Positions 40,279 to 48,413 of a DNA stretch of 64,000 nt are shown one piece after another. The stretch is from Butyrivibrio sp. MC2013 (GTDB lineage Bacteria > Bacillota > Clostridia > Lachnospirales > Lachnospiraceae). Each line of letters starts with the position of its first letter. Position 1 is the first letter of the stretch. Made by a program: the position numbers and the translations under genes. Under the pieces are notes generated by a model that was not told where the DNA came from, searched no databases, and saw only the letters and a program-made list of their open reading frames with translations. Location: contig NZ_AUKE01000010.1 of NCBI RefSeq assembly GCF_000424585.1, positions 62,001-126,000 on the forward strand. Reading direction: 5' to 3'.

Positions 40279-41997
40279 TTATCCTCTCTTTTCCACAAGC
40301 CTTACCAGCTGATAGAATTCCTCCTGGTACTCATCAATATTCTTTAGATTCTTAAACTCATTTCTGATATGATCAAGGCTTGCACTGCCTGCATGATCGC
40401 TATCGCCCAATATAAGAGCAAATTCTGCTACAAGGCCTGCAAAGGTCAGATTCTCGCCGGCGTTTTCCTTATAAGCCTTTTTATCAACAACATATGTCTC
40501 AAGTCTGGACTTTGCTCCGTCAGGCTCCTTGTATCTGAGCTTAAGTGTTGCATAATCATCAGATGCTGAATCAGTCCCATTCTGGTACTTCAGCTCTATA
40601 GCATCCTTGCCATCTGCAGGTACTATCTCATAAAGGGCTACTACAGTGTGACCTGCACCCATCTCGCCGCCATCCTTGCTGTCATCATTAAAGTCAGCAG
40701 CATCCATTACCCTGTTCTCATAACCAATGAGTCTGTAGGAATTGACCTTGGCAGGATTGAATTCAATCTGGAACTTCACATCCTTGGCTACAGTTACCAG
40801 TGTAGATGTCATCTCTTCCACCAGGACCTTGTGGCCTTCAAGCTTGGAATCTATATATGAATAATTGCCATTACCATAGTCTGCTACTCTCTCCAGCATA
40901 TCGTCTCTGTAATTGCCATCACCAAATCCCAGAACTGAAAGGAATACGCCGCTTTCTTTTTTCTCTTTGATAAACTTCTCCAGATCATCAGGATTATTTA
41001 TACCTACATTGAGGTCACCGTCTGTGCACATGATGATCCTGTTATTGCCGCCTTCGATATAATTACGCTCTGCGATCTCATAAGCCATCTGTATGCCTTT
41101 TTCGCCATTGGTAGCACCATCTGCATAGAGATTATCTATAGCATTTATGACATCTTTCTTGTCCTTAAAGCTCACGCCATCAAGGAGCACCTCTTCCTGG
41201 CTGGCATAGGTCACGATAGACATAGTACCCTTGCAATCTATATTGTCGATCATATCCTTAAGTGATGTCTTGAGGAGATCCAGCTTGTCACGGGAATCCA
41301 TGGAGCCGGATACATCAATGAGAAATACCAGATTGCTCTCCGGCACCTTGCCATCCAGCTTGTCTTCCGCCTTTACTCCCACGAACATCAGCTGGTGGTC
41401 CTCATTCCAGGGGCATGCAGATACTTCAGTAGTCACTCCGAATTTATTGCCCTTAGAAGGTCCCTTCAGATCATAGTGAAAATAGTTAATGAATTCTTCA
41501 GGTCTGACTGCTGCAGGATCAATATCCATGCCATAGTAGCCGTCTTCGATCATCCTTCTCACATTAGCATATGATGCAGTATCCACATCTGCAGCAAATG
41601 TAGAAAGAGGTGTTGTCTGAGCCAGGCTATAGCCATTCTCCTCATATTCCTGATAGGTCTCGCCTGTGGGTTCATCGTAGTATATCCAACAGTCTTCAGC
41701 CATAGCCTCCGCGGTTGCGCCTGCATCCTGCGCAGCTAATACAGGCTGGTCCATATCATATGCAGTATCTCCTTCTACAGCATAATCATAATCTGATGCC
41801 TCTTCTGCTATCGGCATCGTCTCTACAGTTGCCTTATCTGATGAATCAGATCTTATCGCTCCTTTATTTGAGCCTGTACCTATCTGGTCAGAAGAGCTTG
41901 TAGTCTCCTGCACATAAGATGAAGCCCCACAGCCAGTGAGGGCACCGGCCAGGATTGATGTAGAAGTGATCATTGTTACCAGCATTTTCTTTTTCAT
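40279..41997 (-). CDS. YfbK-like von Willebrand factor A lipoprotein
   Basis: This 572-residue protein has a lipoprotein signal (STSILAGALTGCGAS, lipobox LTGC), a low-complexity linker, the YfbK N-terminal block TTPLSTFAADVDTASYANVR near residue 130, a VWA domain with the MIDAS motif LVFLIDVSGSMDSRDKL near 225 and TDGDLNVGI near 325, and a C-terminal YfbK-type domain. It is anchored outside the cytoplasmic membrane and probably binds a protein or wall ligand through a metal ion. ATG 41997 has GGAGGG. It is linked to an ECF sigma and anti-sigma-like pair, an arrangement seen with YfbK homologues elsewhere. Confidence 0.88.
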   Translation of the reverse strand: MKKKMLVTMITSTSILAGALTGCGASSYVQETTSSSDQIGTGSNKGAIRSDSSDKATVETMPIAEEASDYDYAVEGDTAYDMDQPVLAAQDAGATAEAMAEDCWIYYDEPTGETYQEYEENGYSLAQTTPLSTFAADVDTASYANVRRMIEDGYYGMDIDPAAVRPEEFINYFHYDLKGPSKGNKFGVTTEVSACPWNEDHQLMFVGVKAEDKLDGKVPESNLVFLIDVSGSMDSRDKLDLLKTSLKDMIDNIDCKGTMSIVTYASQEEVLLDGVSFKDKKDVINAIDNLYADGATNGEKGIQMAYEIAERNYIEGGNNRIIMCTDGDLNVGINNPDDLEKFIKEKKESGVFLSVLGFGDGNYRDDMLERVADYGNGNYSYIDSKLEGHKVLVEEMTSTLVTVAKDVKFQIEFNPAKVNSYRLIGYENRVMDAADFNDDSKDGGEMGAGHTVVALYEIVPADGKDAIELKYQNGTDSASDDYATLKLRYKEPDGAKSRLETYVVDKKAYKENAGENLTFAGLVAEFALILGDSDHAGSASLDHIRNEFKNLKNIDEYQEEFYQLVRLVEKRG

Positions 41998-42283
41998 AAG
42001 TTACCCTCCGTTAATATAGTTATCAGTAAACTTTTTCATTATCCCTCGCGCATCACCCAGACTTTAACCCTATCGCCAACCGCTGGGTATCTGTGCGCTT
42101 CTACTATATATACAGAGAGGCTTATGAAATTGTTGCAGCTATCAAAAATTTTTTTCTGTTTTAGTGCGTAATCAAATTTACACGCAAAGATAGATTCAAT
42201 TGTCAGTATGTACCAATCGAGTAGGCTGACTCCTACTCGATTTCGCACACGAACATTCCGCACTTAGTGCTCCATGTTCTTAC

Positions 42284-42329
42284 GACCGGCAAATGAATTT
42301 GTATGCAAGCATCCATTCGCTTGCCGGTC
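42284..42329. repeat. Inverted repeat with ATGCAAGCAT apex
   Basis: GACCGGCAA pairs with TTGCCGGTC, enclosing ATGAATTTG and CATTCGC segments that can pair partly, and an apex containing ATGCAAGCAT. The same ten bases form the apex of the unrelated stem at 23573-23630, suggesting a shared dispersed element with variable stems. Confidence 0.55.
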
Positions 42330-42338
42330 TTGTGCAAC

Positions 42339-42375
42339 AAAAAAGGCTTTCCGATGAGATACTCACCGAAAAGCC
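42339..42375 (-). terminator. Terminator after the DUF1858 gene
   Basis: In the minus sense GGCTTTTCGGTGAG pairs with CTCATCGGAAAGCC around a 3-nt loop and is followed by six U. It is about 90 nt after the DUF1858 stop, with two small hairpins in between. Confidence 0.85.
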
Positions 42376-42409
42376 CATTCCTACAACAATATTTGCACCG
42401 ACTTGTTCT

Positions 42410-42458
42410 CATAATGTGCTTCGCACATTATGTCAAATTAGTGTGCTTGCACACTAAT
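42410..42458. repeat. Pair of small hairpins after the DUF1858 stop codon
   Basis: CATAATGTGC-TTC-GCACATTATG (42410-42432) and ATTAGTGTGC-TT-GCACACTAAT (42437-42458) are perfect palindromes that share the TGTGC/GCACA core but differ in the outer stem on both arms. As with the GGA-loop arrays, they lie between a stop codon (42465) and the gene's terminator. Confidence 0.75.
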
Positions 42459-42464
42459 CTTGTT

Positions 42465-42803
42465 TTACTCCTTATATGACTCAATCTGCTCATTAAGTGC
42501 AGCGCAGATCTCATCGCCGTCTATGCCGTGTACAGCACATGCCTCAGCCAGAGACTCCATCTGGGATGCAGGACAGAATATGCACTCCATACCGCAATCC
42601 ATAAGGAACTGGGCTGTAGAAGGATGCTTTGCAATGATCTCGCCTACAAGCATATCTGAGGTGATCTCTCCGCTCTCCTTCTTATCACTATCGCCTGACA
42701 TAGCCTTTGCTGCTGCCTCAGCGCCTGCCTTCTCAGCATCTTCATTGACAGGAGTATTCATGATCTCTTCCTCACTACCAAATAATATATCCTTAAGACT
42801 CAT
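42465..42803 (-). CDS. DUF1858 domain protein (hybrid-cluster-associated redox disulfide type)
   Basis: This 112-residue protein has an acidic Ala-rich N-terminal half and a C-terminal DUF1858 domain: SDMLVGEIIAKHPSTAQFLMDCGMECIFCPASQMESLAEAC (residues 49-89) with the C-x3-C-x2-C-like cluster MDCGMECIFC. Proteins of this type occur with hybrid-cluster proteins and other anaerobic redox genes and may carry a redox disulfide. ATG 42803 has AGGAGG-like sequence upstream. It is a single-gene unit with its own terminator. Confidence 0.8.
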   Translation of the reverse strand: MSLKDILFGSEEEIMNTPVNEDAEKAGAEAAAKAMSGDSDKKESGEITSDMLVGEIIAKHPSTAQFLMDCGMECIFCPASQMESLAEACAVHGIDGDEICAALNEQIESYKE

Positions 42804-42880
42804 TAATTTTTCCTCCTAAAACAAGATGACTCCATTGTACAGCTAAAATGAATTTTACACAATTATTTAAATATTAAAAA

Positions 42881-43441
42881 TTACTTGATGAGGCCATCCA
42901 TTACTATAGTTAACATAGTATTCATAGCATCTCTGTAGTCAACACCGGTTTTTTCAAGGGTATTAGTGCTAAGGAGTTTCTCCATAAATGCCTCAATAAG
43001 AAGTGCCACCGAATCGACACTAACCTCTCTGATAGAGCCTTCCTTCTGTCCCTCTCTGATGAGATCCATAATCTCATTCCAGTCCTTCTGCATCATGCTA
43101 TTGATTTTAGCATAAACCTTAGGATATCTTTCAGACAGAATATAGAGCTTATTAAAATCCATATCCTGATAGGAGTCCGGAAGACCACCCATCATCTTTC
43201 TGAGCTTCTCAGGAATAGATAAAGCGCAGTCCACCTTATATTGCTTCCTGTTGCTACGGATAATGTCGAACATATAGTCCACCATATCACTAAGCATCTC
43301 CTCTTTATCACGATATATGCGATAAATAGTCTTCTTGCTCATATGAAGCTGACTGGCAATATCATCCATTGTGAATTTCAGATCTTTTTCTCTGTACTGT
43401 ACAAGGATCGCTTCCAGGATCCTCTTTCGAGACTCATCCAT
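42881..43441 (-). CDS. TetR family transcriptional regulator
   Basis: This 186-residue protein has the TetR helix-turn-helix DLKFTMDDIASQLHMSKKTIYRIYRDKEEML near residues 19-49, followed by a helical effector domain with many Met residues. No operator-like palindrome of the 37211 type is seen immediately upstream. The downstream neighbour is the DUF1858 gene 77 nt away, which might be a target. The ligand is unknown. Confidence 0.85.
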   Translation of the reverse strand: MDESRKRILEAILVQYREKDLKFTMDDIASQLHMSKKTIYRIYRDKEEMLSDMVDYMFDIIRSNRKQYKVDCALSIPEKLRKMMGGLPDSYQDMDFNKLYILSERYPKVYAKINSMMQKDWNEIMDLIREGQKEGSIREVSVDSVALLIEAFMEKLLSTNTLEKTGVDYRDAMNTMLTIVMDGLIK

Positions 43442-43555
43442 AGCTTGCCTCCCAATATTATATTTATTCGTCCGGTGATGATCGCAGCAGGTGATATGCT
43501 CTCAATACCAAACACCCCTTATAACAAGTAAGCTACAACTAATTACTCTCAATCT

Positions 43556-44998
43556 TTATTTTAACACAGCACAGAGATATTCAAAGGTCCTCTTTGAAGA
43601 TTCAACACCAAGTTTTTCTGCAGTAGTATGAACACCTTCCATATCAGGGCCTATAGAGATGCAGTCAAGACCGGATATCTTCTCTGAGAAGAGGCCGCAC
43701 TCTACTCCCGCATGAAGGGCTTCAATCCTGGCTTCCTTACCGAACATTTCCTTATAGACAGCTGCCATATGCTCACGGAGCTTGGAATTAACCTTGAAAG
43801 GCCAGCCGGGATAAGGTGCTGTGATCTCACATTCGCAGCCAAATGCCCTGGATATGATAGTCAATCTGTGAAGAAGATTATTCTTGGCAGATTCAACACT
43901 ACTCCTTACTGAATACTCCAAATTTACAGCCTTGTCATCTGTAGATATCACTCCCAGATTGAGACTGGTCTCAACAAGACCGGGAACAGATATGCTCATA
44001 GCCTGTATGCCATTGGGAAGAGCAAGGATCAGCCTGTATACATTCTTCATAGACTTGGCATCCATGCAATCAAAGGTACCCCTTCCCTTTTTGGTCAGCT
44101 CAAATCTTACATCAGGATCCTTTACAGCCAGTTCATTCTTGACTTCTGTATATACGCAGTCAAGAGCAGCTTTCAGTTCTTCTTCGCTCTTCTCATCAGG
44201 AAGGATCACTGTAGCTACAGCTGACCTGGGAATAGCATTGTCTGCAACACCTCCTGATATAGATACCAGAGATATATCAGCCTTACTATAGAGATCAGCC
44301 AGGATCCTGCCCATGATAAGATTGGCATTGCCATGCTCCTTGATGATCTCTACTCCTGAATGACCGCCCAGGAGTCCCTTGATCTCTACGTCATAAGCTG
44401 TACCACTTCTATGCACTCTGCTAAGCGCAACGTGAGTGGCAAATCTGGCTCCGCCGGCGCATGATGTGAGGAGCACACCCTCTGTCTCTGAATCAAGATT
44501 GATCAGCTGCTTGCCCCTGAGCATAGACAGGTCAATAGCAAATGCTCCGTCCATTCCTGTCTCTTCATTGGTCGTAATGACAATCTCAAGAGGAGGATGA
44601 GGAATGCTGTCAGAATCCAGGATAGCCAGGCAGTATGCAACAGCTATACCATCGTCACCACCAAGGCTTGTACCCTTGGCCCAGATCTTCTCACCGTCAG
44701 TAGCAATCTTCAAAGGCTCCCTGGTCATATCAATATCCAGATCATCATCATGTACAGCCACCATATCCATATGGCCCTGAAGGATCACCGGTTCCCTGTC
44801 CTCATATCCTGCTGTGGCAGGGGCAAATATAATAACATTGAGAGCCTCATCCTGGATATATTTAAGTCCTCTGTCCTTTGCAAAGTTCACCAGATAATCA
44901 CTGATAGCCTGAAGATTACCTGATCCATGCGGGATCTGCGTGATCTCCTCAAAAAAGTGGAACACTCCCTTAGGTTCCAGATTGTCCAATACGCCCAT
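43556..44998 (-). CDS. pepD: Aminoacyl-histidine dipeptidase (PepD, M20 peptidase)
   Basis: This 480-residue metallopeptidase of the M20 family has zinc ligands in VILQGHMDMVAVHDDD near residue 80, SLGGDDGIAVAYCLAILD near 120 and ITTNEETGMDGAFAID near 148, and the last His in ALHAGVECGLFSEK near 440. It hydrolyses Xaa-His and other dipeptides. The start ATG 44998 has AGGAGG five nt upstream, and this ribosome binding site abuts the rplT terminator. Confidence 0.93.
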   Translation of the reverse strand: MGVLDNLEPKGVFHFFEEITQIPHGSGNLQAISDYLVNFAKDRGLKYIQDEALNVIIFAPATAGYEDREPVILQGHMDMVAVHDDDLDIDMTREPLKIATDGEKIWAKGTSLGGDDGIAVAYCLAILDSDSIPHPPLEIVITTNEETGMDGAFAIDLSMLRGKQLINLDSETEGVLLTSCAGGARFATHVALSRVHRSGTAYDVEIKGLLGGHSGVEIIKEHGNANLIMGRILADLYSKADISLVSISGGVADNAIPRSAVATVILPDEKSEEELKAALDCVYTEVKNELAVKDPDVRFELTKKGRGTFDCMDAKSMKNVYRLILALPNGIQAMSISVPGLVETSLNLGVISTDDKAVNLEYSVRSSVESAKNNLLHRLTIISRAFGCECEITAPYPGWPFKVNSKLREHMAAVYKEMFGKEARIEALHAGVECGLFSEKISGLDCISIGPDMEGVHTTAEKLGVESSKRTFEYLCAVLK

Positions 44999-45011
44999 AA
45001 ATACCTCCTAA

Positions 45012-45052
45012 AACAGAAAAGCCTGCCGCTCACAGTCTGTGAACAGCAGGCC
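45012..45052 (-). terminator. Terminator of the infC-rpmI-rplT operon
   Basis: In the minus sense GCCTGC and TGTTCACAG pair with CTGTGAGCG and GCAGGC, and TTTTCTGTTTT follows. It lies 27 nt after the rplT stop. Confidence 0.85.
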
Positions 45053-45078
45053 TAAAGCTTGTTGTAACGATATACAAA

Positions 45079-45435
45079 TTATGCAGTCTGCTTCTTAGCA
45101 AGCTCTGTAAGAGTTGCAAAGCCTTCAGCATCGTTTACAGCCATCTCAGCAAGCATCTTGCGGTTGATGTCAACACCAGCCAGCTTGAGGCCGTGCATGA
45201 ATGTGCTGTAGGACATTCCGTTCAGTCTTGCAGCAGCATTGATACGAACGATCCACAGAGATCTCATATCTCTCTTCTTCTGCTTACGACCAGCAAATGC
45301 ACTTGTAAGTGCTCTCATAACGGACTGCTTAGCAATCCTGTACTGCTTGGAACGAGCTCCTCTATAGCCCTTAGCGAGCTTTAATACTCTGTTATGTCTC
45401 TTCTTGGCATTTAATGCACCTTTGATTCTAGCCAT
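45079..45435 (-). CDS. rplT: 50S ribosomal protein L20
   Basis: This 118-residue protein is a full-length L20 with the typical opening [24 protein letters not shown] and the block [30 protein letters not shown]. It binds 23S rRNA early in 50S assembly and in Firmicutes also represses its own operon through the infC leader. AGGAGG precedes ATG 45435. Last gene of the operon. Confidence 0.98.
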   Translation of the reverse strand: MARIKGALNAKKRHNRVLKLAKGYRGARSKQYRIAKQSVMRALTSAFAGRKQKKRDMRSLWIVRINAAARLNGMSYSTFMHGLKLAGVDINRKMLAEMAVNDAEGFATLTELAKKQTA

Positions 45436-45510
45436 TTTAATTTCCTCCTAAAAAATCCGACATGATCCCATAGTTAAAAAAGGGATCTGATTCAAAGCAT
45501 CTTCAACAGA

Positions 45511-45711
45511 TTAAACGTAGGGAAGAATCTTCCTCATTGTCTTTACGTTTGTAGCATCTACCAGTGTAGCCTGACGAAGATTTCTCTTTCTCTTTGTGGA
45601 CTTCTTAGTCAGAATGTGGCGCTTATATGCCTTATTTCTCATAAGCTTGCCTGTACCTGTTAATTTGAAGCGCTTGGCAGCTGCTCTTTTAGTCTTCATT
45701 TTCTGCTGCAT
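45511..45711 (-). CDS. rpmI: 50S ribosomal protein L35
   Basis: This 66-residue, strongly basic protein has the L35 pattern [19 protein letters not shown] followed by [27 protein letters not shown] precedes ATG 45711. It lies between infC and rplT in the conserved order. Confidence 0.98.
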   Translation of the reverse strand: MQQKMKTKRAAAKRFKLTGTGKLMRNKAYKRHILTKKSTKRKRNLRQATLVDATNVKTMRKILPYV

Positions 45712-45753
45712 GATAATATCCTCCTGTTTCTTAAATGATCTGCCTGTTCACTC

Positions 45754-46260
45754 TTATTTCTTCTCAGCCAGGAACATAACCATGCTCCTGCCTTCTGCCT
45801 TGGGCTGTCTCTCAATAACAGCGCAATCCTCCAGCTCCTTGGCCAGATCTATAAGGATGTGAATGCTGGCACCCATATGGGCCATCTCACGTCCACGGAA
45901 TCGCATGGTAATCTTGACACGGTTGCCCTTTGTAAGGAATTTCCTAGCAGCCGCGATCTTGGTATTAAGATCGTTGGTGTCGATGTTGGGAGAAATACGT
46001 ATCTCCTTGATCTCAACAGTCTTCTGTTTCTTACGAGCTTCCTTCTGTTTGCGAAGCTGTTCATACTTGAACTTACCGTAATCTACAATTCTACATACCG
46101 GGGGCTTAGCGCCGGGAGCGATCTTAACAAGATCCACACCAGCTTCCTCTGCAGCCTTTCTGGCATCCTGAATAGACATTACACCAAGCTGTTCTCCGTC
46201 CGGTCCAATGACACGGACTTCCTTATCTCTGATCTGTTCGTTAATAAATAAGTCGTTAAT
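45754..46260 (-). CDS. infC: Translation initiation factor IF-3 (AUU start)
   Basis: The protein is 168 residues when initiated at ATT 46260, which lies eight nt after GGAGG. This gives the natural N-terminus (M)INDLFINEQIRDKEVRVI; a TTG five codons upstream overlaps the ribosome binding site and is not a credible start. IF-3 is known to use AUU in its own gene for autoregulation by start-codon discrimination. The C-terminal domain includes EIRISPNIDTNDLNTKI and KVTMRFRG-like KITMRFRGREMAH. It is the first gene of infC-rpmI-rplT. Confidence 0.96.
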   Translation of the reverse strand: MNDLFINEQIRDKEVRVIGPDGEQLGVMSIQDARKAAEEAGVDLVKIAPGAKPPVCRIVDYGKFKYEQLRKQKEARKKQKTVEIKEIRISPNIDTNDLNTKIAAARKFLTKGNRVKITMRFRGREMAHMGASIHILIDLAKELEDCAVIERQPKAEGRSMVMFLAEKK

Positions 46261-46325
46261 GGTCTTTACCTCCAAGACTCAGCAGAAATAGCCTGATAGC
46301 TAATCCCGGATCCCCATTAGGGATC

Positions 46326-46432
46326 AAAAAAAGTGGACACGCAAGACGCATCCACTTATAATCAAACCGTACGAAAAAGTATTGTTTGAAAATATAAACA
46401 CCTGCTGGCGATGCCGCAGGGTGAGAGTGGAT
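46326..46432 (-). promoter_or_regulatory. infC leader attenuator (L20-type leader)
   Basis: The leader of about 190 nt carries an intrinsic terminator: AAGTGGA-TGCG pairs with the complementary strand ending TCCACTT, followed by seven U (46326-46357). Further upstream in the leader, ATCCACT (complement at 46426-46432) can pair with AGTGGAT in the 5' arm of the terminator, giving a mutually exclusive antiterminator. This is the layout expected of ribosomal-protein (L20) autoregulation in Firmicutes. Confidence 0.75.
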
Positions 46433-46458
46433 ACTCTGCTTTGTTATCAAACATAGTT

Positions 46459-46487
46459 AGGTTATCACCCATAGCACCTATTGTCAA
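46459..46487 (-). promoter_or_regulatory. Sigma-A promoter of the infC operon
   Basis: TTGACA (46482-46487), a 17-nt spacer and TAACCT (46459-46464) in the minus sense. It lies about 200 nt upstream of the infC AUU. Confidence 0.8.
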
Positions 46488-46526
46488 TAGGTTTTCCATA
46501 TTTTTTTGTCTTTTGGAGGAAAGCTA

Positions 46527-47501
46527 ATGTCAGATATCAATCTGGAATATTACAAAGTCTTCTATCATGTGGTAAAGTCCGGCAGCATCACAGCCGCAGC
46601 AAGGGAGCTGTCCATCAGTCAGCCCGCTGTGAGCCAGCAGATCTCTGCATTGGAAAAAAAGCTTGGTCTTTCTCTATTTAGCAGAAACGGCCGTGGTATA
46701 CGGCTCACTGCAGAAGGCGAGTCTCTGTATGAGTATGTCAGCCGCGGGATAGACGAGATCCTCCAGGGCGAGAAGAGACTATGGCAGATGCAGCAGCTGG
46801 AAGCCGGCCAGGTCAGGATAGGCGCCAGTGACATGACCCTGCGCTTCTTTCTCCTGCCCTACCTTGAGATATTCCACAATCTCTATCCCGGCATCAAGGT
46901 CACGGTTACCAACGGACCTACTCCCGAGACTCTGAAAGCTCTCTCTGAGGACAAGATAGATTTCGGGGTGGTCTCATCTCCCTTTCCGGATAATATAAGA
47001 GCGGTCCCATATGCCCAAAATCCCAGCAGAAAAGAGCTGCTGATGGGAGAAAAGGGCACAGAGACCGTGCTTCGTTACACTGATGTCAAAGAGATCAGAG
47101 ATACCTTTGTCGCAGGACGCTCTTTTATACAATACAAGAATCACATGCTGGATATCGCTGAGCTTGAAAAAATGCCTCTCATATCCCTGGAAGGAGACAC
47201 CGCCAGCGGTAATTATGTCAGGAAATTCCTGGAAGAGAATCATGTGACTTTAAAGCCGGAATTCAGCCTGGCAACCAGTGATATGATCGTGGAGTTTGCA
47301 GAAAGGTCACTGGGCGTAGGTATCGTCGTGAGAGACTTTGCCAGGGATTCCCTGGAAAGCGGCAGGCTCTTTGAGCTATTGTTCAAGCAGCGCATCACTC
47401 CCAGGCAGATCAGGCTAGTAACAGACCCGAGGCACCCATTGTCTACAGCTGCCTCGGGTCTCTTGGATATCATATTAAAGAATAGCAAAGTATCACACTG
47501 A
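46527..47501 (+). CDS. LysR family transcriptional regulator
   Basis: This 324-residue protein has the LysR winged helix-turn-helix (LEYYKVFYHVVKSGSITAAARELSISQPAVSQQISALEKKLG split over residues 6-47) and the periplasmic-binding-like effector domain. ATG 46527 has GGAGGAAAG upstream; a seven-codon longer frame overlaps that site. It is transcribed away from the infC operon and convergent with the HAD gene, whose stop codon abuts its own. The terminator function may be served by a hairpin inside its last codons (47423-47461). Confidence 0.93.
   Translation: MSDINLEYYKVFYHVVKSGSITAAARELSISQPAVSQQISALEKKLGLSLFSRNGRGIRLTAEGESLYEYVSRGIDEILQGEKRLWQMQQLEAGQVRIGASDMTLRFFLLPYLEIFHNLYPGIKVTVTNGPTPETLKALSEDKIDFGVVSSPFPDNIRAVPYAQNPSRKELLMGEKGTETVLRYTDVKEIRDTFVAGRSFIQYKNHMLDIAELEKMPLISLEGDTASGNYVRKFLEENHVTLKPEFSLATSDMIVEFAERSLGVGIVVRDFARDSLESGRLFELLFKQRITPRQIRLVTDPRHPLSTAASGLLDIILKNSKVSH
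47423..47461. repeat. Terminator-like inverted repeat inside the lysR 3' coding region
   Basis: AGACCCGAGGCA (47423-47434) and TGCCTCGGGTCT (47450-47461) are a perfect 12-bp inverted repeat with a 15-nt loop, lying 40 nt before the lysR stop. The convergent HAD gene ends one base after lysR, leaving no intergenic space for a terminator. No U-run follows on either strand. Confidence 0.65.
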
Positions 47502-48401
47502 TCACTTTACTCCCAGCTTTTTAAGCTCTGCAAGTACCTGGTCCAGAGTCTGGTAATGGATGGCTTCAATGCCAAGCTTTCGCGCCGCTTCCACATTGGG
47601 AAGAGTATCATCAATAAATACGCATCTGGAAGGATCAAGGTCGTACCTCTTTATGAGAAGCTCATATATGGCCGGATCAGGCTTTATGAGCTTTTCTTTG
47701 TAGCTGAGTATCCCTCCGTCCATCATATCGATGATGCTCATCACATCCCTGTTTGCTTCCAGTGCCTGCTTGGAAAAATTAGACAGGAAGTAGAGATGAT
47801 AGTGAGCCTTCTTTAATGCCTTGATCAGATCTGCTGAGCCGGGCCTTGAGGCCACTATGCCTACATGATCGGCAAATACGCGGTCTATCTCGTCTGCTAT
47901 TTCCGGATCATTCTTTTTAAATAGACCCAGAATATCCTTATATTCCATTACGCCTCTGTCTATCTCAGGCCAATCCTTTGATAATACAGTGGCCTTGCCA
48001 AAGCGGTCTATATCTTCCTCTTTGATCCCCTTGGCCAGGAGCATCTCCTTCCAGGAAAAGTCTATAAGGACATTACCCAGGTCAAAGATGATGGTAGTGA
48101 TCCTGCCGGAAGGCTCTCTTGGTATGGGATTACCATATTTATCATGATCCATATTAGAAGTCATGGCATCAAGGGATGCAATGGTATGCCTGCCGGTGAG
48201 CACTCCTGCCATCCAAATGATGATCCAGAGCATGATAGGCACCGCCACAGTCACTCCGATAGCGCCAAAAAAGAGCTCTAACGACTTCTCCGGAATGATA
48301 AATGCTGTGACTAAAAGTGCCAAATACATGCCGACGAGGAGTACCACACCCACCAGCGCAGCTATGCGCTTAAATGTCCATTTGTTCTTATTATCACTCA
48401 T
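47502..48401 (-). CDS. HAD-superfamily phosphatase with N-terminal membrane segments
   Basis: This 299-residue protein begins with two membrane helices (IAALVGVVLLVGMYLALLVTAF and AIGVTVAVPIMLWIIIWMAG) followed by a cytosolic HAD hydrolase domain: motif I TTIIFDLGNVLIDF near residue 105, motif II LYFLSNFSKQA near 205, the Lys in YKEKLIKPDPAIYELL and motif IV CVFIDDTLPNVEAARKLG near 260. Standalone HAD phosphatases of this subgroup act on sugar phosphates; the membrane anchor is unusual. ATG 48401 is two codons inside the longest frame. It precedes no terminator and abuts lysR. Confidence 0.82.
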   Translation of the reverse strand: MSDNKNKWTFKRIAALVGVVLLVGMYLALLVTAFIIPEKSLELFFGAIGVTVAVPIMLWIIIWMAGVLTGRHTIASLDAMTSNMDHDKYGNPIPREPSGRITTIIFDLGNVLIDFSWKEMLLAKGIKEEDIDRFGKATVLSKDWPEIDRGVMEYKDILGLFKKNDPEIADEIDRVFADHVGIVASRPGSADLIKALKKAHYHLYFLSNFSKQALEANRDVMSIIDMMDGGILSYKEKLIKPDPAIYELLIKRYDLDPSRCVFIDDTLPNVEAARKLGIEAIHYQTLDQVLAELKKLGVK

Positions 48402-48413
48402 TATCAAATATCC

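Larger units (their letters stand above)
41998..42464. other. Intergenic region rich in palindromes (467 nt)
   Basis: The region holds an 11-bp perfect palindrome AATCGAGTAGG/CCTACTCGATT (42215-42242), a second inverted repeat (42284-42329), an intrinsic terminator (42339-42375) and two small hairpins (42410-42458). The remaining 200 nt before the VWA gene should contain its promoter; TATAGT near 42100 is a weak -10 candidate. A 74-codon open frame (42039-42263, minus) is not convincing. Confidence 0.6.

Noticed and set aside
42039..42263. 74-codon minus-strand frame upstream of the VWA gene
   Set aside because: It runs through a perfect palindrome and probable promoter region, with no Shine-Dalgarno and no family resemblance.
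46256..46450. 64-codon minus-strand frame in the infC leader
   Set aside because: It overlaps the leader terminator and antiterminator, which explain the sequence better; no ribosome binding site.
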